Source: Planotetraspora silvatica (GTDB taxonomy: Bacteria > Actinomycetota > Actinomycetes > Streptosporangiales > Streptosporangiaceae). From it: a stretch of 64,000 nt of DNA. A model generated the notes under the pieces. That model was not told where the DNA came from. It searched no databases and was given only the letters and a program-made list of their open reading frames with translations. A program made the position numbers and the translations under genes. The stretch is from the NCBI RefSeq assembly GCF_016863315.1, contig NZ_BOOQ01000040.1, forward strand, positions 86,654-150,653, read 5' to 3'. Positions 34,178 through 42,671 of this stretch are shown piece after piece (within the stretch, counting starts at the first letter, position 1; every line of letters begins with the position of its first letter).

Positions 34178-34474
34178 ATAGAGATCCTTATTCGTCGCGT
34201 TACGTGCCAGGACGGCCACACGCCCGTCTCCGTCGAAATCTCCCGGCGAGAAGATGACGTCGAAGGCGCCCCAGTTGTTGCCGACGACGGTGCCCGTGCC
34301 GGCCGTGAACCCGCCGGCGCCGTTTCCCCTGTACAGGTAGAGGTCCTTGGTGGTGGAGTTCCGCGCGATCAGATCGGTTTTGCCTCCGAGGGTGGATGCA
34401 AGAGCGGGAACAGGATCGACGACGGCCGCCAGACCGATGGCGCCGACGAGTGCGGCCGTCAGGCCACCAGCCAT
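34172..34474 (-). pseudogene. Truncated FG-GAP/VCBS-repeat secreted protein
   Basis: Start ATG 34474 opens a signal peptide (LTAALVGAIGLAAVVDPVPA). One FG-GAP unit follows: LIARNSTTKDLYLYRGNGAG, GNNWGAFDVIFSPGDFDGDG, and the start of a second, ARNATNKDLYLYSG. After that the frame runs into the antisense of a receiver gene, giving non-homologous sequence. FG-GAP proteins normally have several repeats forming a beta-propeller, so this one is cut after about 100 residues. The two broken genes meet tail-to-tail near 34172. Confidence 0.8.
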
Positions 34475-34588
34475 TCGGGTCTCGCCCCGTCTTCGGTGCG
34501 CCGGCCCGGCACGCCGAAAGGGAGGCGCACCGCAGGGCGCGCCTCCCCGGTGGGTCTCGATGTAGCGAGACGATCGACGGCTGGATGG

Positions 34589-35164
34589 TCAGGCGTTCAT
34601 GCACAGGACATAGATGACTCCGGAGATCGGGCCGGTACCGGGTGTGGTCTTCACCGACCAACCCACCGATACTTCGCCCTCAATCACGGGGACACTCGAG
34701 CGCACCGCGGCGCCGTCAGGGAGCATGGACCCCCCGCCGGTCGCGATCCTTCCTGGCAGGCACCTCACTTGCCCGGCTCCGTCGGCGATCCGGGACTGAA
34801 GGATCTGGATGTCGGGCGCTCCGGCGGTGCCGGGCGGGCCGGCGGGACCCCGTGCGCCTGTCGCGCCCTGCGGACCTGCCGGTCCGGTGGCGCCTTTCGC
34901 GCCGGTGGCGCCCTTCGGTCCGGTGGCCCCTCGCGCACCCTGGAGGCCCTTCTGGTTCCAGGACGTACGCGTCTCGGTGGTGCGGCATTTGGTGCCGGCG
35001 GACACGATGCGCGCTGCGCGGGTAGCCTTGTCGACACAGGCGTAGATCACCGGGGCGGGGGCGGCGGAAGCGGTCGCCATCCCGCCGACGGCGAGCAGCG
35101 ATCCGGCGAGCGAGCCCACCGCCAAGACGCCGACCGTACGTCCACCGGGCAACTTGAGGGTCAT
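34589..35164 (-). CDS. Secreted collagen-like repeat protein
   Basis: A 191-residue exported protein. A signal peptide (about 1-35) ends in ATASAAP. A short globular part (VIYACVDKATRAARIVSAGT, with Cys pairs) is followed by about 14 Gly-X-Y triplets (about 76-117; GARGATGPKGATGAKGATG and so on, with Pro at X/Y). A C-terminal domain of about 70 residues contains the remaining Cys residues (VRCLPGRIA, VIYVLCMNA). It is a bacterial collagen-like surface or spore-coat type protein; function is unknown. ATG 35164 has GGGAGG upstream. It stands alone between the truncated FG-GAP gene and an oxidoreductase operon. Confidence 0.85.
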   Translation of the reverse strand: MTLKLPGGRTVGVLAVGSLAGSLLAVGGMATASAAPAPVIYACVDKATRAARIVSAGTKCRTTETRTSWNQKGLQGARGATGPKGATGAKGATGPAGPQGATGARGPAGPPGTAGAPDIQILQSRIADGAGQVRCLPGRIATGGGSMLPDGAAVRSSVPVIEGEVSVGWSVKTTPGTGPISGVIYVLCMNA

Positions 35165-35397
35165 GTGGGTGTGGCCTCCCGCGGCGATGACGGATCTTGA
35201 CGCATCCGAGCGTGGTCGATATCCGGGATCGCGTCATCGGTGTCAGCACCTGGATCGTCAGGGTGCAGGCTCCCGGTCGGCTGGGTGCCTGCACCTAGGA
35301 CGTGGGGCCCGCCCGAGTCGACCGGCCTTGGGACCGGCGGAGGGGTTCGCGATCCTCGGCGTGCCGGAGTCGCGGCCGGGACAGATCTGACAGACCG

Positions 35398-36378
35398 TCA
35401 GTCGTTCAGGGTGATGACGATCTTGCCGGCGGGGTGGCCTTCTGCGAGGTATCTGATGGCGTCGGGGGCCTCGCCGAGGTGGTACGTGCGGTCGATGACC
35501 GGAGTGACCGCGCCCGCATCGATCAGCCGGCCCAGCTCCTCCAGCTCCTGCGCGCGTTCCCTGGACGCCAGGCCGCGCAGGTGCTGTCGGGTGAACATGG
35601 AAACGAAGGGTGCGCGCATCTGGCGGGTGTAGCCGCCGAGCAGTCCGCCGGCGTCGTGGCCGCCGCCGGCCAGCACCAGCGTCCCGCGCGGGGTCAGCGC
35701 GCGCCGCAACAGCGACAGCGGCCGGCACCCCGCGGTGTCGATGATCACGTCGTGACGCGGGCCGTCGCGGTCGACCTCCTCACGGGTGTAGTCGATCACC
35801 TCCTCGGCGCCGAGCGAGCGCACCAGTTCAGCCTTGCCGGTGCTGCACACGCCGGTCACCCTCGCGCCGAACGCCTTGGCGATCTGCACCGCGTACGACC
35901 CGATGCCGCCGGCGGCGCCGACGACCATCACGTTCTGCCCCGGCTGGACCCGCCCGCCGTCGCGGACGGCTTCCAAAGCGGTCACCCCGGAGATGGGAAC
36001 CGCGGCGGCCTGCTCGAACGACAGCCTGGCCGGCTTGGGAGCGAGTCGCTCGCGAGGGGCGGCCGCGTATTCGGCGTAGCTGCCGCTCGGGGTGGTGCCG
36101 TACACCTCGTCGCCGGGCTGGAACCGCGTCACGCCGGAGCCGACCGCCGTCACCACCCCGGCCAGCGCGCGGCCGCGCACGGCGACCCTGGGCCGTGTCA
36201 GCCCGAAGGCGACCCGCGCGCCGTACGGCCGGCCGGTCATGCAGACCCACACGCCCGGGTCCACCCCGGCGGCGTGCACCTGGACCAGCACCTGGTCCGC
36301 TCCGATCGGCGGCCGGTCGACTTCGCGTAATCGGAGCACGTCGGCCGAGCCGTACACGTCCTGGGCGATGGCTTTCAT
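35398..36378 (-). CDS. NAD(P)-dependent quinone oxidoreductase-like (MDR family) enzyme
   Basis: A 326-residue zinc-independent medium-chain dehydrogenase. The N-terminal GroES-like half reads VLVQVHAAGVDPGVWVCMTG and TAVGSGVTRFQPGDEVYG. The Rossmann half has NVMVVGAAGGIGSYAVQIAK (AAGGIGS) and DVIIDTAGCRPLSLL. Zinc-site cysteines are absent, as in quinone/enone reductases. It overlaps the XRE regulator gene by 4 bp (ATGA) and is the third gene of the membrane protein-XRE-MDR operon, so its expression is probably controlled by the XRE protein. Confidence 0.9.
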   Translation of the reverse strand: MKAIAQDVYGSADVLRLREVDRPPIGADQVLVQVHAAGVDPGVWVCMTGRPYGARVAFGLTRPRVAVRGRALAGVVTAVGSGVTRFQPGDEVYGTTPSGSYAEYAAAPRERLAPKPARLSFEQAAAVPISGVTALEAVRDGGRVQPGQNVMVVGAAGGIGSYAVQIAKAFGARVTGVCSTGKAELVRSLGAEEVIDYTREEVDRDGPRHDVIIDTAGCRPLSLLRRALTPRGTLVLAGGGHDAGGLLGGYTRQMRAPFVSMFTRQHLRGLASRERAQELEELGRLIDAGAVTPVIDRTYHLGEAPDAIRYLAEGHPAGKIVITLND

Positions 36379-36608
36379 GTCGTCTCCTCCTGTGAGCCGG
36401 GGTAGTGGAACACCTCTTCGAGCGGAACCTTGAACACGTGGGCGATCTGGAAGGCGATTTCGAGGGACGGCGAGTACCGGCCCTGCTCGATGGCGATGAC
36501 GGTCTGCCGGGTCACGCCGATGCGCTCGGCCAGCTCGGCCTGGGTCATCTCGTCGTGCGCGAACCGCAGAGCACGGATGCGGTTGGTCACCCGGGTCGGT
36601 TTCACCAT
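36375..36608 (-). CDS. Small XRE-family regulator (YgzD-like)
   Basis: A 77-residue one-domain HTH protein: RIRALRFAHDEMTQAELAER, IGVTRQTVIAIEQGRYSPSL and EIAFQIAHVFKVPLEEVFHY. This is the small YgzD/YozG-type XRE group that is usually co-encoded with a membrane protein, as here. ATG 36608 lies inside the end of the membrane protein gene (7-bp overlap), and the stop overlaps the oxidoreductase ATG. It probably binds the three 15-bp repeats at 37050-37110 in the operon promoter (inference). Confidence 0.9.
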   Translation of the reverse strand: MVKPTRVTNRIRALRFAHDEMTQAELAERIGVTRQTVIAIEQGRYSPSLEIAFQIAHVFKVPLEEVFHYPGSQEETT

Positions 36609-37030
36609 TGGGGGAAGCTCCCGCGATACACGATGACCTTGGTGACGTTGCCGAGGACCGCCGACAGCGCGAAGCACAGGTAGATGACGTTGGCGATCCA
36701 GAACCGGTCCCAGCCGGCGACCGCCATGAGCATCGCCGCGACCGCGCCGATCGTCACGAACGACTGGCCGACGTGGTCACCCAGCCGCCCGATCTCCCGG
36801 TCCCGCACGTCCTTGGCCCGGGACGCCTTCGGGTTCACCGCTCCGGCCACGACCTCGGCCACGATCGCGGCGACGATGGCCGCGCCCACGCTCCACAGCA
36901 GCGCCGCGGCATAGGGGGCCTCGGCCAGCGGCCGCCCCGCGGCCCGACCCAGCACCACCACGACGTACCCGCCGTACGCGGCGACGGCCACCACCAGCCG
37001 GATCCACGCCCGTTTCTCTTCGAGGGTCAT
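36602..37030 (-). CDS. Four-helix membrane protein of an XRE operon
   Basis: A 142-residue membrane protein. Four hydrophobic segments: LVVAVAAYGGYVVVVLG, ALLWSVGAAIVAAIVAEVV, FVTIGAVAAMLMAVAGW and VIYLCFALSAVLGNVTKVI. Between helices 2 and 3 is a charged loop (NPKASRAKDVRDREIGRLGD). Similar proteins accompany YgzD-type regulators in many Gram-positive bacteria; no biochemical role is known. ATG 37030 is preceded by GGAGAAGGTC, so it is preferred over the in-frame ATG at 37063. It is the first gene of the operon. Confidence 0.82.
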   Translation of the reverse strand: MTLEEKRAWIRLVVAVAAYGGYVVVVLGRAAGRPLAEAPYAAALLWSVGAAIVAAIVAEVVAGAVNPKASRAKDVRDREIGRLGDHVGQSFVTIGAVAAMLMAVAGWDRFWIANVIYLCFALSAVLGNVTKVIVYRGSFPQW

Positions 37031-37049
37031 GACCTTCTCCGTGATGTAC

Positions 37050-37110
37050 AGAATCTTTGACATCTCAAAAGTAGCCAATCTTTGACCTCATGTCCAGAAT
37101 CTTTTACATC
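37050..37110 (-). promoter_or_regulatory. Three 15-bp operator repeats and promoter of the XRE operon
   Basis: On the minus strand GATGTCAAAGATTCT (37050-37064), GAGGTCAAAGATTGG (37075-37089) and GATGTAAAAGATTCT (37096-37110) are direct repeats. The promoter TGGACA-17-TACTTT spans the middle copy, which lies in the spacer. Such an arrangement suggests repression by the small XRE protein encoded in the operon. Confidence 0.65.
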
Positions 37111-37147
37111 GCCGTACGGACTCCTGGTGACGGGACGTTCGGTGAAC

Positions 37148-37171
37148 GATCACGCGGACACGAGCGTGATC
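37148..37171. repeat. Inverted repeat GATCACGC/GCGTGATC
   Basis: Perfect 8-bp arms (37148-37155 and 37164-37171) with an 8-base centre lie in the gap between the XRE operon promoter and the lipoprotein gene. It could be an operator or a weak hairpin; no T-run follows. Confidence 0.4.
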
Positions 37172-37353
37172 GCGGGACGGGCGGGGACGGCGTCGCGGCT
37201 ACGTGCCGAGGCCCTTGGTCTCCAGGTGGCAGGAGCCCTTGCCTCTCACGCTTCCGCAGTGAACATGGCGATCAACGCGGCACGTGCCGGCGCCGGTAGT
37301 GTCGTTGCCCAACGCAACTGGCGTGAACCGGACAACTCACAGGGGATTCCGAC

Positions 37354-38022
37354 GTGAACCGCTCTTCCCTGCCCATCGCTGTCGCCCTCGCCCTGTCGGG
37401 GGGAATGCTGTTGACCGCCTGCGGCGGGGGCGGGTCGGACGACGGGGACAAGATCCAGCCGCCCGCGACGACGGCGGCCGCCCCGACCATCACGGCGGCG
37501 ACGCCGGCGCCGACGGCCACTCAGGCCGCAGCGGCGAACGCTCCGAAGTTCGACCTTCCCTCCGACATCACGGCGGACTTCAAGGGTTTCGACAGCGACC
37601 CCAAGAACAAGGCCGTACTCCAGGACGCGAGTTACGCGGCGAAAGCGGTGCTCGAACTGGAGGCGAGGACTAACACCAAGGTCACACCGAACTTCGCGCG
37701 CTTCTTCACCGGTGAGCGCGGTGCCGCATACGCCGACTCGCTGATCAGTCAGGGCAAGGACGGCAACGTCATCACCGGCACCTACCACTACTACAAGCCC
37801 GTGGTGAAGTCGGTGGCGGGCGGCAACCTTTCGGTCCGGTACTGCGAGGACCAGCGGAAGGCGTACGCGAAGAACGTGAAGACGGGCAAGGTCAACGTGA
37901 CCACGCCCTCGTTGTCGGACTTCCGGCTGTGGACGCTGCTGATGACCAAGTCATCGACCGGCGAGTGGCAGGTCTTCGACCACACCTGGGTCAAGGGGGC
38001 GAAGCAATGCGAGGTCGTGTGA
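37354..38022 (+). CDS. Putative lipoprotein, function unknown
   Basis: A 222-residue protein beginning at GTG 37354, with a lipoprotein signal LSGGMLLTACGGGG (lipid Cys at about 23) and a Gly/Ala/Thr/Pro-rich linker to about residue 62. The globular part includes NKAVLQDASYAAKAVLELEA, ITGTYHYYKPVVKSVAGGN and EWQVFDHTWVKGAKQCE. It resembles the many small actinomycete lipoproteins with a fold related to nuclear-transport-factor-like domains, but I cannot name a family. AGGGGA precedes the start. It is an isolated gene. Confidence 0.75.
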   Translation: MNRSSLPIAVALALSGGMLLTACGGGGSDDGDKIQPPATTAAAPTITAATPAPTATQAAAANAPKFDLPSDITADFKGFDSDPKNKAVLQDASYAAKAVLELEARTNTKVTPNFARFFTGERGAAYADSLISQGKDGNVITGTYHYYKPVVKSVAGGNLSVRYCEDQRKAYAKNVKTGKVNVTTPSLSDFRLWTLLMTKSSTGEWQVFDHTWVKGAKQCEVV

Positions 38023-38035
38023 CGTGGTTGGCCGC

Positions 38036-38361
38036 ATGACGACCACATCGACGGCCCAGGCGCCCGTTTCGCTCTACGGATTCCTCACTCCCATGCCCGG
38101 GCCGAGGAGCTCAGGAGACTCCTGATGGACCTCGCCGAGCCGTCCCGGGGGCACGCGGGCAACCTGCAATACCACCTCCACGAGCAGGAGGACGGCCGGT
38201 TCTTCCTCTACGAAGTCTGGCGCTCGCAGGAGGATCTCGACCGGCACGACGCGACCCCGCTGCTGCGAGCCTTCATGGACCAACTGCCCGACCACACCGA
38301 AGGAACGCCCGAGGCCTACTTCGGCGCGATGAGAAGTCCCTATCCGGCCGTCGCGGCGTGA
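38036..38361 (+). pseudogene. Frameshifted antibiotic biosynthesis monooxygenase (ABM) domain gene
   Basis: From ATG 38036 the frame gives TAQAPVSLYGFLTPMPG and then goes out of phase near 38100. The rest, AEELRRLLMDLAEPSRG, LQYHLHEQEDGRFFLYEVW and DRHDATPLLRAFMDQLP, continues in the next frame to the stop at 38361. Joined by one base, they form a normal ABM-type quinol/heme-like monooxygenase domain of about 108 residues. The second part alone from ATG 38125 has 78 residues and lacks the first strand. It is either a recent mutation or a sequence error. Confidence 0.7.
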
Positions 38362-38491
38362 CGGGACCTCGGCCGTCGGCGGCGGTGATCGGCGCGTACC
38401 GCCGACCACCGCCGCCTTGAAACGCTCGGCCACGGTTACCAGGTCCAGGGCGGTGACCACACCGCCCACGGACCCGCCTTGCGGCAGCCCC

Positions 38492-40357
38492 TCAGCGCAC
38501 GAGCCGTGCTGCGGGAATCCCTCCTTGGGGGACGTCCCGGAGTAGCCAGACGGGGTTGGAAAGAGCAAGTACGGCCCCCGTACGATCCCGCACCTCAACC
38601 CGCACGAACCGGGGCGCGGAGGTGTTGACGGGCACGTCGACGAATCCCTGAGCGGCCCATGCGGCCGACGGCATCTCGGTGAACGTGGTGCCAGGTTCAG
38701 GCTTCGACGGCCCGGCGAGGTCGACCGTTCCCTGCACGATGCGGACCACGCTGTCGGCCGGAAGGCCGGTGAGGATGGCGCGGACGGTGCGGGTGGCGGC
38801 GGTGGAAACGGTGATGGACCCCATGGGGGCGGCCCCGTCGACCTGCAGGTCGATGACGCCGGAGAAACGCGCGGGGTCGCCGAAGTAGACCCGGCCCGCC
38901 GAGAGGCTGGTGAGCAGGTCGGCCAGCTCACGGCTGGGCGCATGCGCCCAGGTGACGAAGTTGGACTTCTGGCCGAGCCAGTCCTGGCCGGAGTGGTCGT
39001 CGCTGACGCCGGTGCCGGTGAGGAAGATCCCGTTGCGTGAGCAGACGTCCCACAGCTGCGAGTGCCGGTCGAGGTCGACCCCGCCGCGGCTGGGGTAACC
39101 GACCTCGAGGATGTCGCAGCCCATGGCCCGGTCGGCGAGAACGGTCTTGGCAACCGAGGCGCGCATCGCGTCCTGCTGGGCGGGCGGGAGGTTGGCCGGG
39201 GTGGAGGTGCCGAAGGGGTGGTTGTAGGAGGCGAGGCCGCCCATCGACTGGATCATCGAGACGACGGCGAGCCCGGCGGCGGGGTCGGGGTCGGCGGTCG
39301 GCGTGGGCTTGGCGAAGGTCGGCATAGTGATCTTGGGGCCGAACCAGTTGACGTGCGTGGGCTTGACGAGGGAGACCTCGAGGCCCTGGTACTGGCGCAC
39401 CGCGGGGAACTTCGCGGAGTAGCCGGCCATCAGCGCAGCCTGAACCTGCAGGACGGCGTCGTCAGAGCGCGCCGGGCGGGAGATGCGGAGCAAGTCGAAC
39501 CATCCGTCGGCGAGACGCTCCTTCTCGCTGACCGCGCCCAAGGTCAGGGCCAGCATCGCGGCGTCGCGGCTCTCCAGGTCCGGCCAGAACCGCGCGATGT
39601 CCTCGGCCGGGGACATCCGCAGCGTGGTCCACTCCCCTTGCCTGGCGGGCAGGTGCACCACGGCGTTCAGCCCATCGCACTTACGCGACTTGCCCTGGGT
39701 GCCGTCCACGATGTAGGTCAGCGTGTACTGGCCGGCGGGCCGGCCCGCCGTCGCCGGCCGCCAGCTGGTGGTGACCACCACGGCGAGGTAGGCGTGCGGC
39801 GACACCTCGGCGGGGAAGACGTCGACTTCGATGGTCTGGTCGTAGAGCGACCGCTGCAGCACCGTGTTCGTGGCGTCCCCCGAGATGCGCACCGCCGCCG
39901 CGTCACGACCGGCGGAGGTCGCCGAGAGCCGCACCGAGCCAGGCGTGGACGCGTCTCCGGGTGAGGCCATCGCCTTGTCCCAGAAGACCTGCGACGACGC
40001 CAGGGTTCCTTCGCGCTTCTCCGTCCACGAGCAGGCCACACCGTTCACCTGCTCTGACGGGCCGTTCATGTGGAGCACGCCGGGGTAACCGTGCTCGGCC
40101 ATCCGGAAGTCGTGCTCGGTCCACCACATGACGTCGATGCCCGTGCGGGTGGCCTGTTCGAGGTGGCCCTGCATGCTGCCGGCGCCCTCGCTCCAGGAGG
40201 CATGGATATGCATCGCCATCGAGATCGGACGGGCGACGGAGCCGTTCGTGATGTCGGCGGCGAGCGCGGGCTGAGGCCCCAGCGCGAGACGCCCGGCTCC
40301 AAGGGCGGTGACCGCCGCAGTCGCCTTCAACAGATCGCGTCGTGATACCGGGCTCAT
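38492..40357 (-). CDS. Tat-exported PHP-domain phosphoesterase-like protein
   Basis: A 621-residue protein. The N-terminus MSPVSRRDLLKATAAVTALG is a twin-arginine signal. Metal-ligand motifs of the PHP fold follow: SMAMHIHASWSEGAGS (HxH), VMWWTEHDFRMAEHG (EHD), GGLASYNHPFGTS and FLTGTGVSDDHSGQDW (DxH). Between the first two pairs and the last pair lies a long insert (about 130-370) with a beta-rich jelly-roll-like part. PHP proteins are metal-dependent phosphoesterases, but extracellular members could act on polymers; substrate unknown. ATG 40357 is preceded by GAGGATGGAGC. It is divergent from the asparaginase. Confidence 0.85.
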   Translation of the reverse strand: MSPVSRRDLLKATAAVTALGAGRLALGPQPALAADITNGSVARPISMAMHIHASWSEGAGSMQGHLEQATRTGIDVMWWTEHDFRMAEHGYPGVLHMNGPSEQVNGVACSWTEKREGTLASSQVFWDKAMASPGDASTPGSVRLSATSAGRDAAAVRISGDATNTVLQRSLYDQTIEVDVFPAEVSPHAYLAVVVTTSWRPATAGRPAGQYTLTYIVDGTQGKSRKCDGLNAVVHLPARQGEWTTLRMSPAEDIARFWPDLESRDAAMLALTLGAVSEKERLADGWFDLLRISRPARSDDAVLQVQAALMAGYSAKFPAVRQYQGLEVSLVKPTHVNWFGPKITMPTFAKPTPTADPDPAAGLAVVSMIQSMGGLASYNHPFGTSTPANLPPAQQDAMRASVAKTVLADRAMGCDILEVGYPSRGGVDLDRHSQLWDVCSRNGIFLTGTGVSDDHSGQDWLGQKSNFVTWAHAPSRELADLLTSLSAGRVYFGDPARFSGVIDLQVDGAAPMGSITVSTAATRTVRAILTGLPADSVVRIVQGTVDLAGPSKPEPGTTFTEMPSAAWAAQGFVDVPVNTSAPRFVRVEVRDRTGAVLALSNPVWLLRDVPQGGIPAARLVR

Positions 40358-40554
40358 CGTGCTCCATCCTCGTGATGTTGGATCCCGACAAAAATGTCGT
40401 AAATGAATGAAGCGGACACGACGATAGAGAGAAGGACGTCGCACACGAAGAGGAACACGCGCGATGTCCGCTCGAGGGCCGACGCACGCATGTCGGCGGC
40501 CACCGCAGGCCGTACGCTCGGCGTCAACGGCCCACGACCCTGAAAGGCGGGTAC

Positions 40555-41544
40555 GTGTCCACCCATATCGCGGTCTTCTCGCTGGGCGGCACCATCGCCA
40601 TGACCCCCGGCGCGGAAGGCGGAGGCGCCGTACCCACGCTGTGCGGAGACCAACTCCTGGCGATGGTGCCCGGGCTCGCCGAACTCGGCCTCAAGATCGA
40701 GGCGATCGACTTCCGCCGACTGCCAGGAGCTTCGCTCAGCTTCGACGACCTCCGCGACCTGGCCGCCGCGATCCATGACAGTGACGCGGACGGCGTCGTC
40801 GTCACCCAGGGAACCGACAGCATCGAGGAGACCGCCTACCTCCTCGATCTGCTCCACACCGGGCAGATTCCGGTCGTCGTGACCGGTGCGATGCGCAACG
40901 CCGCCCTGGCCGGGCCTGACGGGCCGGCCAACGTTCTCGCCGCGATCCAGGTCGCAGCAGACCCCGCGGCTCGCGAACTCGGTTGCCTGGTCGTGTTCGC
41001 CGATGAGATCCACGCCGCGTCCCGTGTCCGCAAGACACACAGCACCAGCGTGACCACATTCGCTTCGCCCAACGGCGGAGCCGTCGGCCATGTGGTGGAG
41101 GGCAGGCCGCGGTTTCTGTCCGGTCCGCGTGAACGAGTCACCGTGCGCCTGCCCGCGCAGGTGCGTTTCGCCAGGGTCGCCATGGTCACCGCCACTCTCG
41201 GCGACGACGGCGAGATCCTGCGCCCGCTCGTGAACGAATGCGAAGGCCTGGTGGTCGCCGCGATGGGCGTCGGCCACGTCCCCGCCGCCTACCTGGACGC
41301 ACTGACCTTCCTCGCCGAACGCATGCCCGTCGTCCTGACCTCCCGCACCGGGGCTGGATCGGTGCTCACCCACACCTACGCCTACTCCGGCTCCGAAGGC
41401 GACCTGCTCGACCGCGGACTGATCAACGCAGGCTTCCTCCACCCCTACAAGGCCCGCATCCTCCTCACCGCCCTGTTGACGGCCGGTACCTCCAGAACTG
41501 GAATCGAGGAGGCCTTCGCCAGAGCGGGAGACGCCCGCGCGTAG
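40555..41544 (+). CDS. L-asparaginase (type I/II fold)
   Basis: A 329-residue amidohydrolase that deaminates asparagine to aspartate. The two Thr catalytic motifs are present: VFSLGGTIAMTPG (Thr13) and GVVVTQGTDSIEETAYLLDL (Thr87-Asp88), with a Lys in SRVRKTHSTS about residue 160. No signal peptide is seen, so it is cytoplasmic. GTG 40555 follows AAAGGCGGG. It lies divergent from the PHP-domain gene (197 bp) and is followed by a winged-helix regulator 144 bp downstream. Confidence 0.92.
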   Translation: MSTHIAVFSLGGTIAMTPGAEGGGAVPTLCGDQLLAMVPGLAELGLKIEAIDFRRLPGASLSFDDLRDLAAAIHDSDADGVVVTQGTDSIEETAYLLDLLHTGQIPVVVTGAMRNAALAGPDGPANVLAAIQVAADPAARELGCLVVFADEIHAASRVRKTHSTSVTTFASPNGGAVGHVVEGRPRFLSGPRERVTVRLPAQVRFARVAMVTATLGDDGEILRPLVNECEGLVVAAMGVGHVPAAYLDALTFLAERMPVVLTSRTGAGSVLTHTYAYSGSEGDLLDRGLINAGFLHPYKARILLTALLTAGTSRTGIEEAFARAGDARA

Positions 41545-41688
41545 TCATGGACCTGACCGTCGGCCGAGATCAGGGTGCTGGAGATCGCACCGTCAGGCGG
41601 GCCGATCGAGGCGGATGAGATCGGCGTAGACGCTGGCCGCTCTCAGGGAAAGGCGTCTGACGTCGGCCGCGCTCAAGGAATGGCGCCC

Positions 41689-42159
41689 ATGACGGAGCCG
41701 ACCCCGAACGCCATCCGCCGCGCCCATCCCCGCCACGACCTCGACGATCTGCTCACTCACGCGGTACGCCTGCCCATCGTCGCGACGCTCGCCGACGTCG
41801 ACCGCGCCGAGTTCGCGCTGGTCCGCGACAGCGTGGAGATCACCGACCCGATGCCGTCCAAGCAGGTCGCCCTACTCGAACAGGCTGGCTGCGTCGGCGT
41901 CGACAAAGGCCGGGGCGCCCGCACCTGGCTCAGCCTCACCCCCGACGGACGGGCCGCCCACCGCCGCCATATCCGCGCCCTGCAGGCGATCGCCGGCCTG
42001 ACTTACGACGACTCAGACGATTATCCCGGCAGCACGCGGAACAGGGCGGAGCGTCCTTTCAAGGGAAGCGGGGGCCGACCCCGCCGCCGGCATAGCTGGC
42101 GACCTGCAGCCTGGGTGCGACCGCGCGATCGCCGGTGCGGATGGTTATCGCCGGGTTAA
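41689..42159 (+). CDS. Winged-helix (MarR-like) regulator with read-through tail
   Basis: A 156-residue reading. Residues 1-105 form the winged HTH: RHDLDDLLTHAVRLPIVATL, ADVDRAEFALVRDSVEITD, SKQVALLEQAGCVGVDKG and WLSLTPDGRAAHRRHIRALQ. Two recognition-region residues and the wing are unusual (DPMPSKQ, GRGARTWL). After about residue 115 the sequence becomes Arg/Trp-rich and unlike the family, ending at 42159 near IS-like repeats, so the natural C-terminus was probably replaced by read-through. ATG 41689 has AAGGA at 41675-41679; the in-frame ATG at 41680 is too close. DNA-binding is plausible but the gene may be damaged. Confidence 0.7.
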   Translation: MTEPTPNAIRRAHPRHDLDDLLTHAVRLPIVATLADVDRAEFALVRDSVEITDPMPSKQVALLEQAGCVGVDKGRGARTWLSLTPDGRAAHRRHIRALQAIAGLTYDDSDDYPGSTRNRAERPFKGSGGRPRRRHSWRPAAWVRPRDRRCGWLSPG

Positions 42160-42218
42160 GCAGCATTTCAGCGACTTGAGTGGTTATCGCCAAGGTAAGT
42201 GGCATTTCGGCAGTTAAG
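42142..42218. repeat. Two 39-bp imperfect tandem repeats
   Basis: TGGTTATCGCC starts at 42142 and 42181. The units match in most other positions (GTTAAG, GCATTTC), and a degenerate third copy begins at 42219. The repeats lie between a damaged regulator and ABC transporter debris. They resemble terminal binding sites of an insertion sequence, but no transposase remains. I cannot assign a family. Confidence 0.45.
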
Positions 42219-42302
42219 TGACATTCGCCCAAAGTTCGGCTGCGTGCCTCGCCAGAGCAAACCGCGATCTTTAGGTTTCTCTTGCTGCTGATCAAGCCGA
42301 GG

Positions 42303-42510
42303 GAGACCAACTTGCACAGGACCCCCGCAGCTCGGGCTCGCGGGATCACCAAGTCCTTCGGTGATGGGGTCGCATTCGACGGCGTCGATCTCGACGTGGG
42401 GGGCGGGCTGGACGACCTCGCCGCGCTGTGCTTCGAGGTCACCATCCTCGCCACCGGACGGGTCGTCTTCTCCGGGCCGTTGAGCAAGCTCCGGCTGGGC
42501 ACCTGGCGTC
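42303..42510 (+). pseudogene. ABC transporter ATPase remnant with internal deletion
   Basis: One frame reads ARARGITKSFGDGVAFDGVD, the first strand region of an ABC ATPase. It then jumps to LDDLAALCFEVTILATGRVV and FSGPLSKLR, the end of such a domain (normally ...EALCDRVTILxxGRVVFxGPL). Walker A, signature and Walker B motifs between them are gone, so about 170 residues were deleted. It is followed by non-homologous sequence in shifted frames. It shows that an efflux-type ABC gene once stood here. Confidence 0.7.
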
Positions 42511-42671
42511 ACCTCCTCGTGGCGGATCTTCGTGGCGAAGACCCTTGCCGGCCTCACCGTGATCCTGTTGCCGGTGGCCGGACGCACCGCGTCGGGCATC
42601 GCGGCCACCGCGTCCTGCGACAAGGGCGACTCCCGGGACCTCGACGAGGGGCCGGGCAACGACTGGCGGTC

